64,000 nt of DNA from Barnesiella viscericola DSM 18177 (GCF_000512915.1 NZ_CP007034.1:1-64000); one strand, 5' to 3'. Shown: positions 36,510-46,066, counted from the first letter of the stretch. Program-made: numbers and translations. Notes: generated by a model not told the origin, from the letters alone.

Positions 36510-39065
36510 ATGAAAAATATTTGTAGTAGTTTTTTAAGTGTACTCTTGCTGTTGTGCTTGTTTCAGGGATATGTCTCGGCCCAAAACAGCTATGTATTGA
36601 GCGGGCTGTCGGAGCTGACGGCATTTACTTCCGAGACAACTCAGGAGGCGGTCGAAGACTTGACCGTGATTGAACCCGAAGGTAGTGAGGCTATTCCCGA
36701 ATCGGAAATCTTTAAACTGGCCGACCGGGTGAAACAGATAACGGGGACCCTGACCCTCGAAGGGCTTACTCAATTGACTACTACGATAGGGCTCATCGAT
36801 CGAATCGATTGCAGCCAGGCCGGGTTTGTCTTCAAGAACTGTTCGGCCTTGGTCGATATGGACGCCTTTGCCGATGAAGAGAAGTTTGCCGTTATCAACG
36901 GTGACTTTATCGTCGACAACTGTCCGATGGTACAGACCGGTGCCGCTACGGCTCACCTTGATAAATCTTTTTCAAAGATGCGCGAAGTCAAGGGTGACTT
37001 GAAACTCATCAACATCACAACGGCCATGAACAAACCCGAAAAGATATTTCCCTATCTGAATCGGGTCGAAGGCGATTTTGTAATCGACGGTTGCACGCGT
37101 CTTTACTATTTTACCAACGGTGATAACACGGCCAATATGCCGTTAACCTACATTGGCGGAGACTTGGTGCTGCAAAATAACCGTTCGCTGCAACGGCTGA
37201 ACGGATTCGGTACGCTGAAACACTTGGGCGGGAATGTGACGATTTTGGACAATGGAGCTATTCCCGAGGAACCTTCCGACGACGATATTATAGGTTATTG
37301 TAAAATCAAGTATTACGAGATGGCCGGTATCTTGAATGAGAACGCGGTGGTTCAGTTGGGGCGCACGACAAGCCTGGTTGATTTTGAATCGCTTTCGCCT
37401 TGTCCCTACGAAGTAGTCGAAGATGTCAACGGTACCTTCCGGGCCGTACCGGCCAATCGTTTCCTGTCGTCAATCGGTATGAATACCTCTATCAACGGTC
37501 GAGGAGAGAATGTCAATACGACCGAGGAAATTATGCGCTATCTGGGTGCTCGCTGGATTCGCACCAGCGTGGGGGGGAGTGTGAAATCAATTACTAATCT
37601 GCCTGATGAATCCTCGCTGGGTGGAGGTACCTCCATCGCTTCGTACAAACAGTTGTACGAGAATGCCGGTATCCGGTTCAGTGCAGGCTTGGGTGCCGGA
37701 GGTCAGGAGCGGAATATTCCCAACCTGATAAACAACGTAAAACGGATTATCGAAGCCACCTCTCCCGATGCAATTATAGCCATCGAGGGAAACAATGAGC
37801 CTAACAATAAAAACTGGTATGTAATTTTTGAAGGTGAAATAGGTGGTGGAAAAGCCGAGGGACAGTACAACTGGAAACCCGTGGCACGTATGCAGCGAAA
37901 ATTGTATGAAGACGTAAAGGCCGATCCCGTGTTGGGAACCGACGGTTATAACTATCCGGTTTGGAGTCTGACATACGGTGGAGCGTCGGAAGAGAATGTA
38001 GGTTTGCAATATCTTAAAGTGCCCGAAGATGATATGGAGGTTCCCGAAGAGTTCAGAGGTGTAACTTTTGCCGATGTGGCCAATCTGCACAACTATTTCA
38101 ATCACCCTAGTTTCAAGTTCCCGCAGAACAACCAGACGTGGAGAGCTGCCGAACCGGGTACCAACGTGCCGCCGGGTTGCGATGTGTTGTATCGTCACTT
38201 CGGAGTAACCTGGTTGAATAAGTATAAAGGCTATCTGACTGATGAAGAGTTGAAAGCTTTACCTCGTGTAACAACCGAGACAGGTGCTAAAATAGATGGA
38301 GCCGTTACTGAAGAAATGCAAGGTAGATTGTATCTGTCGCTCTATCTGGCCCAGTTTGCCCGCGGGTTTGACTATACAGCCATGTACATCTTGTCTGATC
38401 GTCGTGATGAATCGGGAAATCAGAGCTTCGGCTTTTACGATAAGTTCTATACGCCCAGGGCAGCAGCTCACTACTTGCACAACTTCACGACGATACTTGC
38501 CGACGACAGTGATATCGAAGAGCCGGGCGAGTTGACCTACTCCATTACGGGTCGCACGATAACGGTGCATGACCTGCTGTTGCAGAAAAACGACGGCACG
38601 TTTGAACTCATCGTCTGGGGCGAGAAATATGAAGGCGGTAGCGACCGGGTGACCGTTGGGTTCGACCAGACCTATGACGAGGTGTGGGTCTACAATCCGA
38701 TTACGGGTACCAATCCCGAGATGATTTTGAACAACGTCAACTCGATTGAGCTCGACATCTCCAATCACCCCTACATTATCGAAATCGGTAAGCACCCCGA
38801 GCTGTCGGTCGACGAGCTGGAAAGTGACGATTTCCAGATACGGGCCTTCCCCAATCCGGTTATCAAAAACCTTACCATCTACTCCGATACCGAGATGGGT
38901 AAAGTGTCGCTGTTCAATATGATGGGAGGGTGTGTATATACCGGTCGGGTGTATGACAAGGTCTACACCATCGACATGGATCGCTTGCCCCGAGGAGCCT
39001 ATATTTTGACGGTGTTTGATGAGGCCGGGAACTGCATAAAGAAAGAGAAGGTGATCAAGTCGTGA
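36510..39065 (+). CDS. Exported clan GH-A hydrolase-like protein with L-domain-like repeats and T9SS tail
   Basis: An 851-residue exported protein (signal peptide residues about 1-24, after YVSA). I start at the ATG at 36510, because the frame's first codon is an unneeded TTG at 36501. Residues about 70-270 look like receptor L-domain repeats (GDLVLQNNRSLQRLNGFGTL, GDFVIDGCTRL). Residues about 310-660 look like a clan GH-A barrel with a plausible acid/base EGNNEPNN (Glu430) and nucleophile TTETGAK (Glu590). A beta domain and a T9SS type A tail (FPNPVIKNLTIYSD, SLFNMMGGCVYTG, LPRGAYILTVFD) end the protein, implying surface delivery. I could not assign a specific GH family. The L-domain plus GH-A plus T9SS combination is unusual. 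Confidence 0.75.
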   Translation: MKNICSSFLSVLLLLCLFQGYVSAQNSYVLSGLSELTAFTSETTQEAVEDLTVIEPEGSEAIPESEIFKLADRVKQITGTLTLEGLTQLTTTIGLIDRIDCSQAGFVFKNCSALVDMDAFADEEKFAVINGDFIVDNCPMVQTGAATAHLDKSFSKMREVKGDLKLINITTAMNKPEKIFPYLNRVEGDFVIDGCTRLYYFTNGDNTANMPLTYIGGDLVLQNNRSLQRLNGFGTLKHLGGNVTILDNGAIPEEPSDDDIIGYCKIKYYEMAGILNENAVVQLGRTTSLVDFESLSPCPYEVVEDVNGTFRAVPANRFLSSIGMNTSINGRGENVNTTEEIMRYLGARWIRTSVGGSVKSITNLPDESSLGGGTSIASYKQLYENAGIRFSAGLGAGGQERNIPNLINNVKRIIEATSPDAIIAIEGNNEPNNKNWYVIFEGEIGGGKAEGQYNWKPVARMQRKLYEDVKADPVLGTDGYNYPVWSLTYGGASEENVGLQYLKVPEDDMEVPEEFRGVTFADVANLHNYFNHPSFKFPQNNQTWRAAEPGTNVPPGCDVLYRHFGVTWLNKYKGYLTDEELKALPRVTTETGAKIDGAVTEEMQGRLYLSLYLAQFARGFDYTAMYILSDRRDESGNQSFGFYDKFYTPRAAAHYLHNFTTILADDSDIEEPGELTYSITGRTITVHDLLLQKNDGTFELIVWGEKYEGGSDRVTVGFDQTYDEVWVYNPITGTNPEMILNNVNSIELDISNHPYIIEIGKHPELSVDELESDDFQIRAFPNPVIKNLTIYSDTEMGKVSLFNMMGGCVYTGRVYDKVYTIDMDRLPRGAYILTVFDEAGNCIKKEKVIKS

Positions 39066-39116
39066 TTGGATTCGGTTATCGATTTGAAAGTAAAGAATTT
39101 TTAGAATTTGCATATT

Positions 39117-41330
39117 ATGAAAAACTCGTTATGGATACTTTTGGGAGCCTTGTTGCTTACCGCTTGCGGCCATAGCTCTTCCGATGAAGAGAATGCCGAT
39201 ATACTCACCTATGTCAATCCGTTTATCGGTAATGCCGATAATGGTCACACCTTCCCGGGAGCCTGTGTGCCTTTTGGTCTGGTGCAGGCCAGCCCCGAGA
39301 CAGGCAATGACTCGTGGCGATATTGCTCGGGATTTAATTTTGAGGACGATTCGATTATGGGGTTCGCCCAGAATCACCTGAACGGTACCGGGTGTTCCGA
39401 CTTGGGCGATGTGTTGCTCTTCCCGTTCAGTGGCGAAGTGAAGGACGGCATATACAAGAGTGCTTATGATAAGACGACACAAAGTGCCGTTCCGGGATAT
39501 TACCGTGTGAAACTGACCGATTCGGATATTGACGTCGAGGTGACGGCTACACAACGTACCGCTTATTATGTGTTTACATACAATTCAAACGAACCGGCCC
39601 GCATGTTGCTGGATATGCAGAGCGGTGTGGTGTGGAATCAGGAGGCCCTGCGCACCCATGTGCTCTATGCCGACATGAATATGCCCGACAACTGGACCAT
39701 TACCGGCCATCAGGAGGTCACCAACTGGGTGCGCCGGCACTATTTTTATGTGGTGAAATTCGACAAGCCCTATACCGTGAAGGAGGTGCTCCCGGCTCGT
39801 GAAGGCGAAAAGGCCAAGCGGCTGGTTCTGGAATTCAAGTTGAAGCCCGGAGAGTCGCTGCAAACCAAGGTCGCCCTCTCGACGGTAGGGGTCGAGGGTG
39901 CTCAGAGTGCGCTGTTGACCGAGAGTCCCAACTGGGATTTTGAAACCGTCAAGACCGAGAGCCAAAACTTGTGGCGAAAATATCTGTCGAAAGTTACCGT
40001 ATCGGGAACAAAAGAGCAGAAGACCAATTTCTATACTTCGCTGTATCACCTCTATATCCAGCCCAACAACTTGGCCGACATCGATGGCAAGTATCGGGGT
40101 GAGAACGACAGTGTGTTTGTTTCGAAATCAGGAGCCTATTATTCTACCTTCTCGCTGTGGGATACCTATCGGGCCGCACACCCGCTCTACACGATATTGA
40201 TACCCAAGCAGGTGCCCGGCATGATCAACAGTCTGCTGGAATATGCCAAGGTGCGGGGCCATTTGCCGGTGTGGACCTTATGGGACAAGGAAACCTATTG
40301 CATGATTGCCAACCATGCCGTGCCGGTGATTGTCGATGCCTATTTGAAGGGTTTTAAAGGATTCAGTCCCGAAGATGCCTATAATGCCATCAAGACCTCG
40401 TTGACCGTGAGTCACAAGAAATCGGATTGGGAGACCTACGACAAGTATGGCTATTACCCCTACGACATTATTACGGTCGAGTCGGTATCCCGCACGTTGG
40501 AGTCGGCCTACGACGACTATTGCGCTGCCCAAATGGCCAAAGCCATGGGGAAGGACGAGGACTACGAGTTCTTCATGAAACGGGCGAGTGCTTACAAGTC
40601 GCTGTTCGATCCCGAGACCAAGCTGATGCGTGGCAAGGACTCGAAGGGGAAATGGCGCACCCCGTTCAATCCCTTCCTGCTGTCGCATGCAGCGAGCTGC
40701 GGTGGCGACTATACCGAGGGAAATGCCTGGCAATATACCTGGCACGTACAACATGATGTCGAGGGGCTCATCGATTTGATGGGAGGGAAAGAGTCGTTTG
40801 CCATCAAACTCGACTCGCTCTTTCAGATGGACAGCGTAGCTGCGAACACGGGCTTTGTTTCCGATGTCAGCGGATTTATCGGGCAGTATGCCCATGGCAA
40901 CGAGCCGAGTCATCATGTAGCCTATCTGTATAATTATGTCGACCAGCCTTGGAAAACGCAGGAGTTGATTTCCGAGATATTCGAGCGCTTCTATCAACCA
41001 CGTCCCGACGGACTGTGCGGGAATGACGATTGTGGTCAGATGTCGGCCTGGTATATCTTTTCGGCCATGGGATTCTATCCGGTCGACCCCATCAGCGGTG
41101 AGTATGTATTGGGTGCTCCACAAGTCGACAAGGTATCAATTCAGTTGACCGAAGACCGCACTTTTGTGGTCGAGGCCAAGAACTTGTCGAAAAAGAACAA
41201 GTATGTCAAGTCGGTTGAATTGAACGGCAAACCTGTCAAGGGGCTTATCATCAAGCACGAAGATATTATGAGCGGTGGTACCTTGGTATTTACCATGACC
41301 GACGAACCTGTGAAAAGAATGAGTGAATAA
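39117..41330 (+). CDS. GH92 family alpha-mannosidase lipoprotein
   Basis: A 737-residue GH92 enzyme with lipobox LLLTAC (Cys17). I start at the ATG at 39117 and not at the TTG at 39108. Family motifs are YVNPFIGN near the mature N-terminus, GHTFPGACVPFGLVQ, NHLNGTGCSDLGD, the general-acid region TEGNAWQYTWHVQHD, and the calcium- and base-bearing GNDDCGQMSAWYIFSAMGF. GH92 members are calcium-dependent exo-alpha-mannosidases, mostly alpha-1,2. The lipid anchor places it in the periplasm or on the surface. Its presence in the operon suggests that the target glycan carries alpha-mannose. Confidence 0.95.
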   Translation: MKNSLWILLGALLLTACGHSSSDEENADILTYVNPFIGNADNGHTFPGACVPFGLVQASPETGNDSWRYCSGFNFEDDSIMGFAQNHLNGTGCSDLGDVLLFPFSGEVKDGIYKSAYDKTTQSAVPGYYRVKLTDSDIDVEVTATQRTAYYVFTYNSNEPARMLLDMQSGVVWNQEALRTHVLYADMNMPDNWTITGHQEVTNWVRRHYFYVVKFDKPYTVKEVLPAREGEKAKRLVLEFKLKPGESLQTKVALSTVGVEGAQSALLTESPNWDFETVKTESQNLWRKYLSKVTVSGTKEQKTNFYTSLYHLYIQPNNLADIDGKYRGENDSVFVSKSGAYYSTFSLWDTYRAAHPLYTILIPKQVPGMINSLLEYAKVRGHLPVWTLWDKETYCMIANHAVPVIVDAYLKGFKGFSPEDAYNAIKTSLTVSHKKSDWETYDKYGYYPYDIITVESVSRTLESAYDDYCAAQMAKAMGKDEDYEFFMKRASAYKSLFDPETKLMRGKDSKGKWRTPFNPFLLSHAASCGGDYTEGNAWQYTWHVQHDVEGLIDLMGGKESFAIKLDSLFQMDSVAANTGFVSDVSGFIGQYAHGNEPSHHVAYLYNYVDQPWKTQELISEIFERFYQPRPDGLCGNDDCGQMSAWYIFSAMGFYPVDPISGEYVLGAPQVDKVSIQLTEDRTFVVEAKNLSKKNKYVKSVELNGKPVKGLIIKHEDIMSGGTLVFTMTDEPVKRMSE

Positions 41331-41347
41331 CCAATAGATGCGAATTT

Positions 41348-42988
41348 ATGAGACGAACGACAGGAATACTCACACTTTTGTGTGCCTCGGTTGCGGTTGC
41401 CTGGGGGCAACCGCAATCAGATGTCGTCGACATCACATTCGACAAGTTGGGGGCCCTCTATCATAAGAATGAATCGGGCAATGCCATCTGCCGGGTTATG
41501 AAGGCCGGCGATCGGGACACTTGCCGGGTGGCTGTCGAGTTGGTCGATATGGAGGGAAAACCGGCCGGTTATCGAGAGACCTACGAGCTGGCCTCTCCTT
41601 TCGAGCGTTATTACTATGTGCCCCTGAAACTTTCGGAGTGGGGCTACTACTATGTGCAGGTGAGCCTGATGCAGGCCGACAGTGTGGTGTTCAGCCAGCG
41701 GGCCGGTTTCGGGGTGATACCCGATGTTACTCTCACGCAGAAAGATTACGAATCGCCCTTTGGTGTAGGGGCCCATTATGCCCGCTATGGCGATTGGCGG
41801 GTTGCCGACATTCAGCAACGGTTGGGAATCGCATGGGTGAGAGACGTGGCTCGTTGGAAGGATTTCATCGGAAAGTGGAGCGACAAACCCGACCCGTTTG
41901 TCGACTATCTCGACCGCCATCACATCTGCTGGCTGCCCATCTTGGACTACGTCGATGCCCGTCACGGCTGGCAGGACCAGAAGGGTGTGTGGCGTTGGGA
42001 CGAAGATGTGTCGAATATCAAGAAGTATATAGAGATGAACCGGGGACACATCGATATATACGAGTCGCAAAACGAACCCAGCAACTTTGCCGGGTGGAAC
42101 CAGCGGTGGCCTCACCCGCAAGGGCAGAAGTGGCGTCCGCAAGGGTGGGGAATACCCTTTACCGATTTGGTGAAACAGATGCACGACTCGGTCAAGTCGG
42201 TCAGCCCTGACATCAAACTGATTTGGCCGGGCGAAGAGGAGTGGATCGAGTATTTCGACGATAACCGCGACCATGTGGCCGACCACATCGACTTTACCGC
42301 GATACACCCCTATATCTTGTGGCGGAAGACGCCCGAGACCTCTCCCTTCTACGACAGCTTCTACCGCACACAGAAGCAGATGTTGAAGAGCCGTCACATC
42401 TCTACCGAGATTTGGGTGACCGAGACGGGGTGGACAACCTATCTGCCCGACTCGATTCGTCGCCATTTCCCGCCGGTGACCGAGCTCCAGCAGGCACAGT
42501 ATCTGGTGCGAAACTATCTGGTGCAGTTCTATTTCGGAGCCGGGAAGATGTTTTGGTACGAGCTGGTCGAGGAGCCCTTTGGCGTGCATCACCCCGAATC
42601 GGGATTCGGTCTGTTGCGCTATAATGCTCAGCTGACGGTGAAACCTGCGGCCGTGGCCTTTGCCAACATGGTCTATAACTATCGTTACCTGAAACCGATA
42701 GGACGGTATCGGGCACAAGAGCGCAAGACCTATGGTTTTGTGTATGAAGATACCCGGGCCGACAATGCTCCCGTGCTGAGTATCTGGCGGCAGTCCGACG
42801 AGCGGGTAGAGTCGATTCCCGTGAAATATACCCGGTCGCTCACCGGTGTCGATATTTTCGGTCGTCGGGTCGAAATCCCCGTTATCGACGGTGTGGCTCG
42901 TTTGCCGTTGTCGATGTCGGTCCTCACGGTGAGAGGCTTTGACCCCAGAGATTTGAAAAATTTGTATGAACCCCAAGAACAAGATTGA
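41348..42988 (+). CDS. Exported clan GH-A glycoside hydrolase-like protein
   Basis: A 546-residue exported protein (signal peptide residues about 1-20, after AWG). A beta-sandwich occupies about residues 25-130. A TIM-barrel region runs from about 135 to 440, with the likely acid/base ESQNEPSNF (Glu243) at the strand-4 position and the likely nucleophile WVTETGWTTY (Glu359) at strand 7, matching clan GH-A geometry. A short beta domain follows. I could not assign a GH family number; a GH39- or GH5-like relation is possible. It lies 17 bases after the GH92 gene. Substrate inferred only as part of the same glycan. Confidence 0.78.
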   Translation: MRRTTGILTLLCASVAVAWGQPQSDVVDITFDKLGALYHKNESGNAICRVMKAGDRDTCRVAVELVDMEGKPAGYRETYELASPFERYYYVPLKLSEWGYYYVQVSLMQADSVVFSQRAGFGVIPDVTLTQKDYESPFGVGAHYARYGDWRVADIQQRLGIAWVRDVARWKDFIGKWSDKPDPFVDYLDRHHICWLPILDYVDARHGWQDQKGVWRWDEDVSNIKKYIEMNRGHIDIYESQNEPSNFAGWNQRWPHPQGQKWRPQGWGIPFTDLVKQMHDSVKSVSPDIKLIWPGEEEWIEYFDDNRDHVADHIDFTAIHPYILWRKTPETSPFYDSFYRTQKQMLKSRHISTEIWVTETGWTTYLPDSIRRHFPPVTELQQAQYLVRNYLVQFYFGAGKMFWYELVEEPFGVHHPESGFGLLRYNAQLTVKPAAVAFANMVYNYRYLKPIGRYRAQERKTYGFVYEDTRADNAPVLSIWRQSDERVESIPVKYTRSLTGVDIFGRRVEIPVIDGVARLPLSMSVLTVRGFDPRDLKNLYEPQEQD

Positions 42989-42989
42989 T

Positions 42990-44849
42990 ATGAAAAGATA
43001 CTTGCTGAATATTTTAGGACTGTTTTTCCCGATACTCCTGTGGGCCCAGGGCGGCCAATACGATGTAGTTATCGTAGGCGGAACGCCGGGAGGAATCATG
43101 ACGGCCATTGCTGCCTCGCGCGAGGGGAAGACGGCCGTGATTTTGGAGCGGTCGGGCCACATCGGCGGATTGCCGGCCAACGGCCTCGGGGCTACCGATA
43201 TATCTACCCGTGGGGCTACGACCGGGCTGTTTACCGAGTTTGTCGGTCATATACTGGATTATTATGTAGAAAAGTACGGCAAGGACTCCGAGCAGGTGAA
43301 GATGTGCAGCGACGGTTATCACTTCGAGCCCCATGTAGCCGCTTGGGTATTCGACCAGATGCTGGCACCCGAGAAGGAGCGGGTCACGGTATTGACGATG
43401 CGCCAGTTCGATGCAAAGCCCTCGAATGTGGTGATGGAGGGTGCCCAGATCAAGAGTATCCGAATCTATAACCGGGAGACGAAAAAAACGGAACAATACA
43501 TCGGTAAGGTGTTTGTCGATGCTACTTACGAAGGCGACCTGGGGGCCGCTGCGGGTGTACCCTATTCGATAGGCCGGGAGAGTCGCGACGAATACAACGA
43601 GAAGGGTGCCGGTCGCCTGTATAAGTTGTGGCTGGGTCCCGAGCTGGAAGGGTCGACCTACGAGGGCGACGGCAATATCCAGGCCTATAACTATCGCTTG
43701 TGTCTCACCAACGACCCGGATAACCGCATCATGCCCGAAAAGCCGAAACGCTACAATCGCAAGGAGTTTCTCTCGCTGGTCGACGACGTATATAGCGGAA
43801 CGTTTGCCGGGGTAGAGATGCTCGATGTTACCCCCGAGATGCAGGAGGCCAACCGGAAACATATCGAGAGCGGCGGTACAACCCAAATCCCGGGCGACCC
43901 CTGGGGTATTGCCAAGATTACCAATATGGTCGATTTGCCCAATCATAAGACCGATGCGAATAATCAGCATCTGGCACTCATCTCGACCGACCTCCCCGAG
44001 GAGAACTGGCAGTGGCCTACGGCCGATTGGAAGTGGCGCGACCGGTTTGCCCAACGGTTGAAGGAGTACACCCTGGGACTGTTGTGGTTTGCCCAAAACG
44101 ATAAGGATTTGCCCGAGGCTTTCAAGGCCAATGTGCGGGAGTGGGGCTTGGCCAAAGACGAGTATCTCGACAATGACCACTTCCCGCGGCAGGTCTACGT
44201 GAGGGAGGGGCGCCGCTTGCATGGCAAACACTTCTTTACGGCCAACGATGCCTTGCCTGTGGCCGAAGGCTGTCGCCCGCCGCTCTATGCCAACAGCATT
44301 ACGGCCAGCCACTATGCTCTCGATTCACATGCCGTGCACAAACGCGAAAAGGGAAAGATTGCCTTGGACGGGTTCTTCAATTACCGGGCTGCCGTGTATA
44401 CGGTCCCATTCGGGGTGATTCTCCCCCAGAAGGTCGACAATCTGTTGATACCCGTACCGGCATCGGCTACCCACGTGGGCTTCTCGACCCTGCGCATGGA
44501 GCCCTGTTGGATGGCTTTGGGGCAGGCTGCCGGGATAGCGGCAGCACTCTCCATCAAACAGAACAAACCGGTCAAGGAGTTGGCCGTAGCCGATGTGCAG
44601 GAGGCTCTGGTCAAGGAGAAGGCGACACTGATCTATTTCAGGGACATATCGGTCGATAGTCCCGATTTCGAGATGATTCAATATATGGGATTGCGAGGCT
44701 ACGTGACCGACTGGAATGCCAACCTCGATGCCCCGGTCGATGCGGCTACGGCCGAGCGTTGGAGCACGATGTCGGGTATCCGGATCGACCGGTTTGCCGG
44801 GAAGACCCGGGGTGAGATTCTGCGAGCCTTGTATAGCCTTATCAAATAG
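42990..44849 (+). CDS. Exported FAD-dependent oxidoreductase (FAD_oxidored type)
   Basis: A 619-residue flavoprotein with a signal peptide (MKRYLLNILGLFFPILLWAQG), starting at 42990, one base after the preceding stop. The dinucleotide-binding start DVVIVGGTPGGIMTAIAASREG (a GxGxxG variant), followed by ILERSGHIGG, marks the FAD-dependent oxidoreductase family found in many Bacteroidales glycan loci. A second FAD motif lies near the C-terminus (GQAAGIAAALSIK). Export means it would work in the periplasm or at the surface. The likely role is oxidation of a sugar hydroxyl, but the reaction is not known. The truncated Gfo/Idh-like gene follows 12 bases downstream. Confidence 0.85.
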   Translation: MKRYLLNILGLFFPILLWAQGGQYDVVIVGGTPGGIMTAIAASREGKTAVILERSGHIGGLPANGLGATDISTRGATTGLFTEFVGHILDYYVEKYGKDSEQVKMCSDGYHFEPHVAAWVFDQMLAPEKERVTVLTMRQFDAKPSNVVMEGAQIKSIRIYNRETKKTEQYIGKVFVDATYEGDLGAAAGVPYSIGRESRDEYNEKGAGRLYKLWLGPELEGSTYEGDGNIQAYNYRLCLTNDPDNRIMPEKPKRYNRKEFLSLVDDVYSGTFAGVEMLDVTPEMQEANRKHIESGGTTQIPGDPWGIAKITNMVDLPNHKTDANNQHLALISTDLPEENWQWPTADWKWRDRFAQRLKEYTLGLLWFAQNDKDLPEAFKANVREWGLAKDEYLDNDHFPRQVYVREGRRLHGKHFFTANDALPVAEGCRPPLYANSITASHYALDSHAVHKREKGKIALDGFFNYRAAVYTVPFGVILPQKVDNLLIPVPASATHVGFSTLRMEPCWMALGQAAGIAAALSIKQNKPVKELAVADVQEALVKEKATLIYFRDISVDSPDFEMIQYMGLRGYVTDWNANLDAPVDAATAERWSTMSGIRIDRFAGKTRGEILRALYSLIK

Positions 44850-44861
44850 GTTGCGAGTAGT

Positions 44862-45449
44862 ATGTGGTATCGCAGGATTTTAACCGCGGGATTATTGGTG
44901 GCGTGTACCTTGGGAGGCTTTGCTCAGGGAGTGGACGACATTTCACCGATGGCCATCTATAACGTGGGGCTGGTGGGGTGCGACACTTGCGGAGTGGCTG
45001 TACTGAACCACTTCTTGTCGACGGGCGAGGCGCGCTGTGTAGCCGTGTGGAGTCCCGACGAGGCTTGGAGCCGGGCTGTTAAAGAGGAGGTAGCTCCCCT
45101 TCAAAGCAAGGTTCCCGAGGTGTGTGCCGATTATGCCGATATGCTGGACCGTCGCGACCTGGATATTGTCCTTATCGTTCTGCCGGAGGCACAGGGGCTG
45201 CCACTATTCTTGCAGGCTTGTGATTACGACAAGAGTATCTATATCGAGTTGCCGATTCATCTGTCGGCCGAAGAGATAGCTCCGCTGGTAGAGGCTTCGC
45301 ACACTACGTCGGGGGCGGTACAGGTGGGTTGCCACACAACGGATCCGGGTGAAACGGCCGGCCTCGTAGAAAACATGTTGTCTTATTTGAACGGACAGAC
45401 CGACAGTCTGTCGTCTCCCATAGACAAGATTTCAGTTTCAGATAAATAA
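44862..45449 (+). CDS. Truncated exported Gfo/Idh/MocA-like protein
   Basis: A 195-residue exported protein (signal peptide residues about 1-21). The part after it resembles the N-terminal NAD-binding half of Gfo/Idh/MocA oxidoreductases: NVGLVGCDTCGVAVLNHFL, CADYADMLDRRDLDIVLIVLPE and a SIYIELPIHLSAEE block in place of the usual EKP motif. The glycine pattern is degenerate (GLVGCDTCG), and the C-terminal substrate domain, about 200 residues in active members, is absent. Cofactor binding and catalysis are therefore doubtful. It may be a remnant or an accessory partner of the preceding FAD oxidoreductase. It ends the operon before the strong terminator at 45471. Confidence 0.65.
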   Translation: MWYRRILTAGLLVACTLGGFAQGVDDISPMAIYNVGLVGCDTCGVAVLNHFLSTGEARCVAVWSPDEAWSRAVKEEVAPLQSKVPEVCADYADMLDRRDLDIVLIVLPEAQGLPLFLQACDYDKSIYIELPIHLSAEEIAPLVEASHTTSGAVQVGCHTTDPGETAGLVENMLSYLNGQTDSLSSPIDKISVSDK

Positions 45450-45470
45450 GATTTTTGTAAGTAATGGGTA

Positions 45471-45506
45471 AGGGGTGCGATAGAAACACTATCGCACCCC
45501 TTTTTT
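45471..45506 (+). terminator. Strong terminator ending the PUL operon
   Basis: AGGGGTGCGATAG (45471-45483) pairs perfectly with CTATCGCACCCCT (45489-45501) around AAACA and is followed by a run of T. It separates the glycan locus from the convergent exporter genes. Confidence 0.93.
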
Positions 45507-45550
45507 ATATTGATTCCTGTGAGAGTGGAATCTCTCCGAATCAAGACAGT

Positions 45551-46066
45551 TTACTTCTTCGAGCGGTTGGCCGTACGGGTCATGGAGAAGGCTCGCTTGT
45601 AGAAGATGAAGATAGGTATGGTGGCACCCACGCCCAGCCCGAACAGTACGGAGGCAGTGGTGATACCGTTTTTGAAAATTTCGAGCAGGTAGTGAATGGC
45701 TTCGTTGTCGTTTCCGCTGCTTTGCAGAAATCTGATGAGCGAGAACACGGTGCGGTAGGCATACATACCCGGAATCATGGGGAGCAGTGCCGGAATGTAG
45801 AGCACGGTGGCCGGACAGAAAATGTGATACCCGGCAAGCAGGCTGAGCATTCCTATCGAAAAGGCTGCAATAAATGAGGCCGTGGCCAGATCGAGTCCGG
45901 CATAGTTCAACAGGACGAATCGAATGCTGTGCCCGATGGCGGCCAGCAGGGCGGCGTAAAGAATGGCCCGGCGGGGCGGGTTGGAGATGACCGCAAAACC
46001 TATGGCGGCGATGGCGGCTCCGATGGCGTCGGCAATGACCGAGCCCAATATTTGCCAATCGATCAT
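45551..46066 (-). CDS. ThrE-type threonine/serine exporter, C-terminal half
   Basis: A 171-residue membrane protein of the ThrE/DUF3815 (ThrE_2) type, with about five hydrophobic helices such as VIADAIGAAIAAIGFAVISN and TASFIAAFSIGMLSLLAG. The PALLPMIPGMYAYRTV motif near residue 92 is family-typical. Its start overlaps the end of the preceding gene by four bases (ATGA), so the two halves should be translated together and form one split exporter for threonine or serine. The last residues are basic (SMTRTANRSKK). Confidence 0.85.
   Translation of the reverse strand: MIDWQILGSVIADAIGAAIAAIGFAVISNPPRRAILYAALLAAIGHSIRFVLLNYAGLDLATASFIAAFSIGMLSLLAGYHIFCPATVLYIPALLPMIPGMYAYRTVFSLIRFLQSSGNDNEAIHYLLEIFKNGITTASVLFGLGVGATIPIFIFYKRAFSMTRTANRSKK

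Noticed and set aside
44862-45449. Calling the last operon gene an active Gfo/Idh dehydrogenase
   Set aside because: It has only the N-terminal half, a degenerate glycine motif and a signal peptide, so I describe it as truncated and leave activity open.
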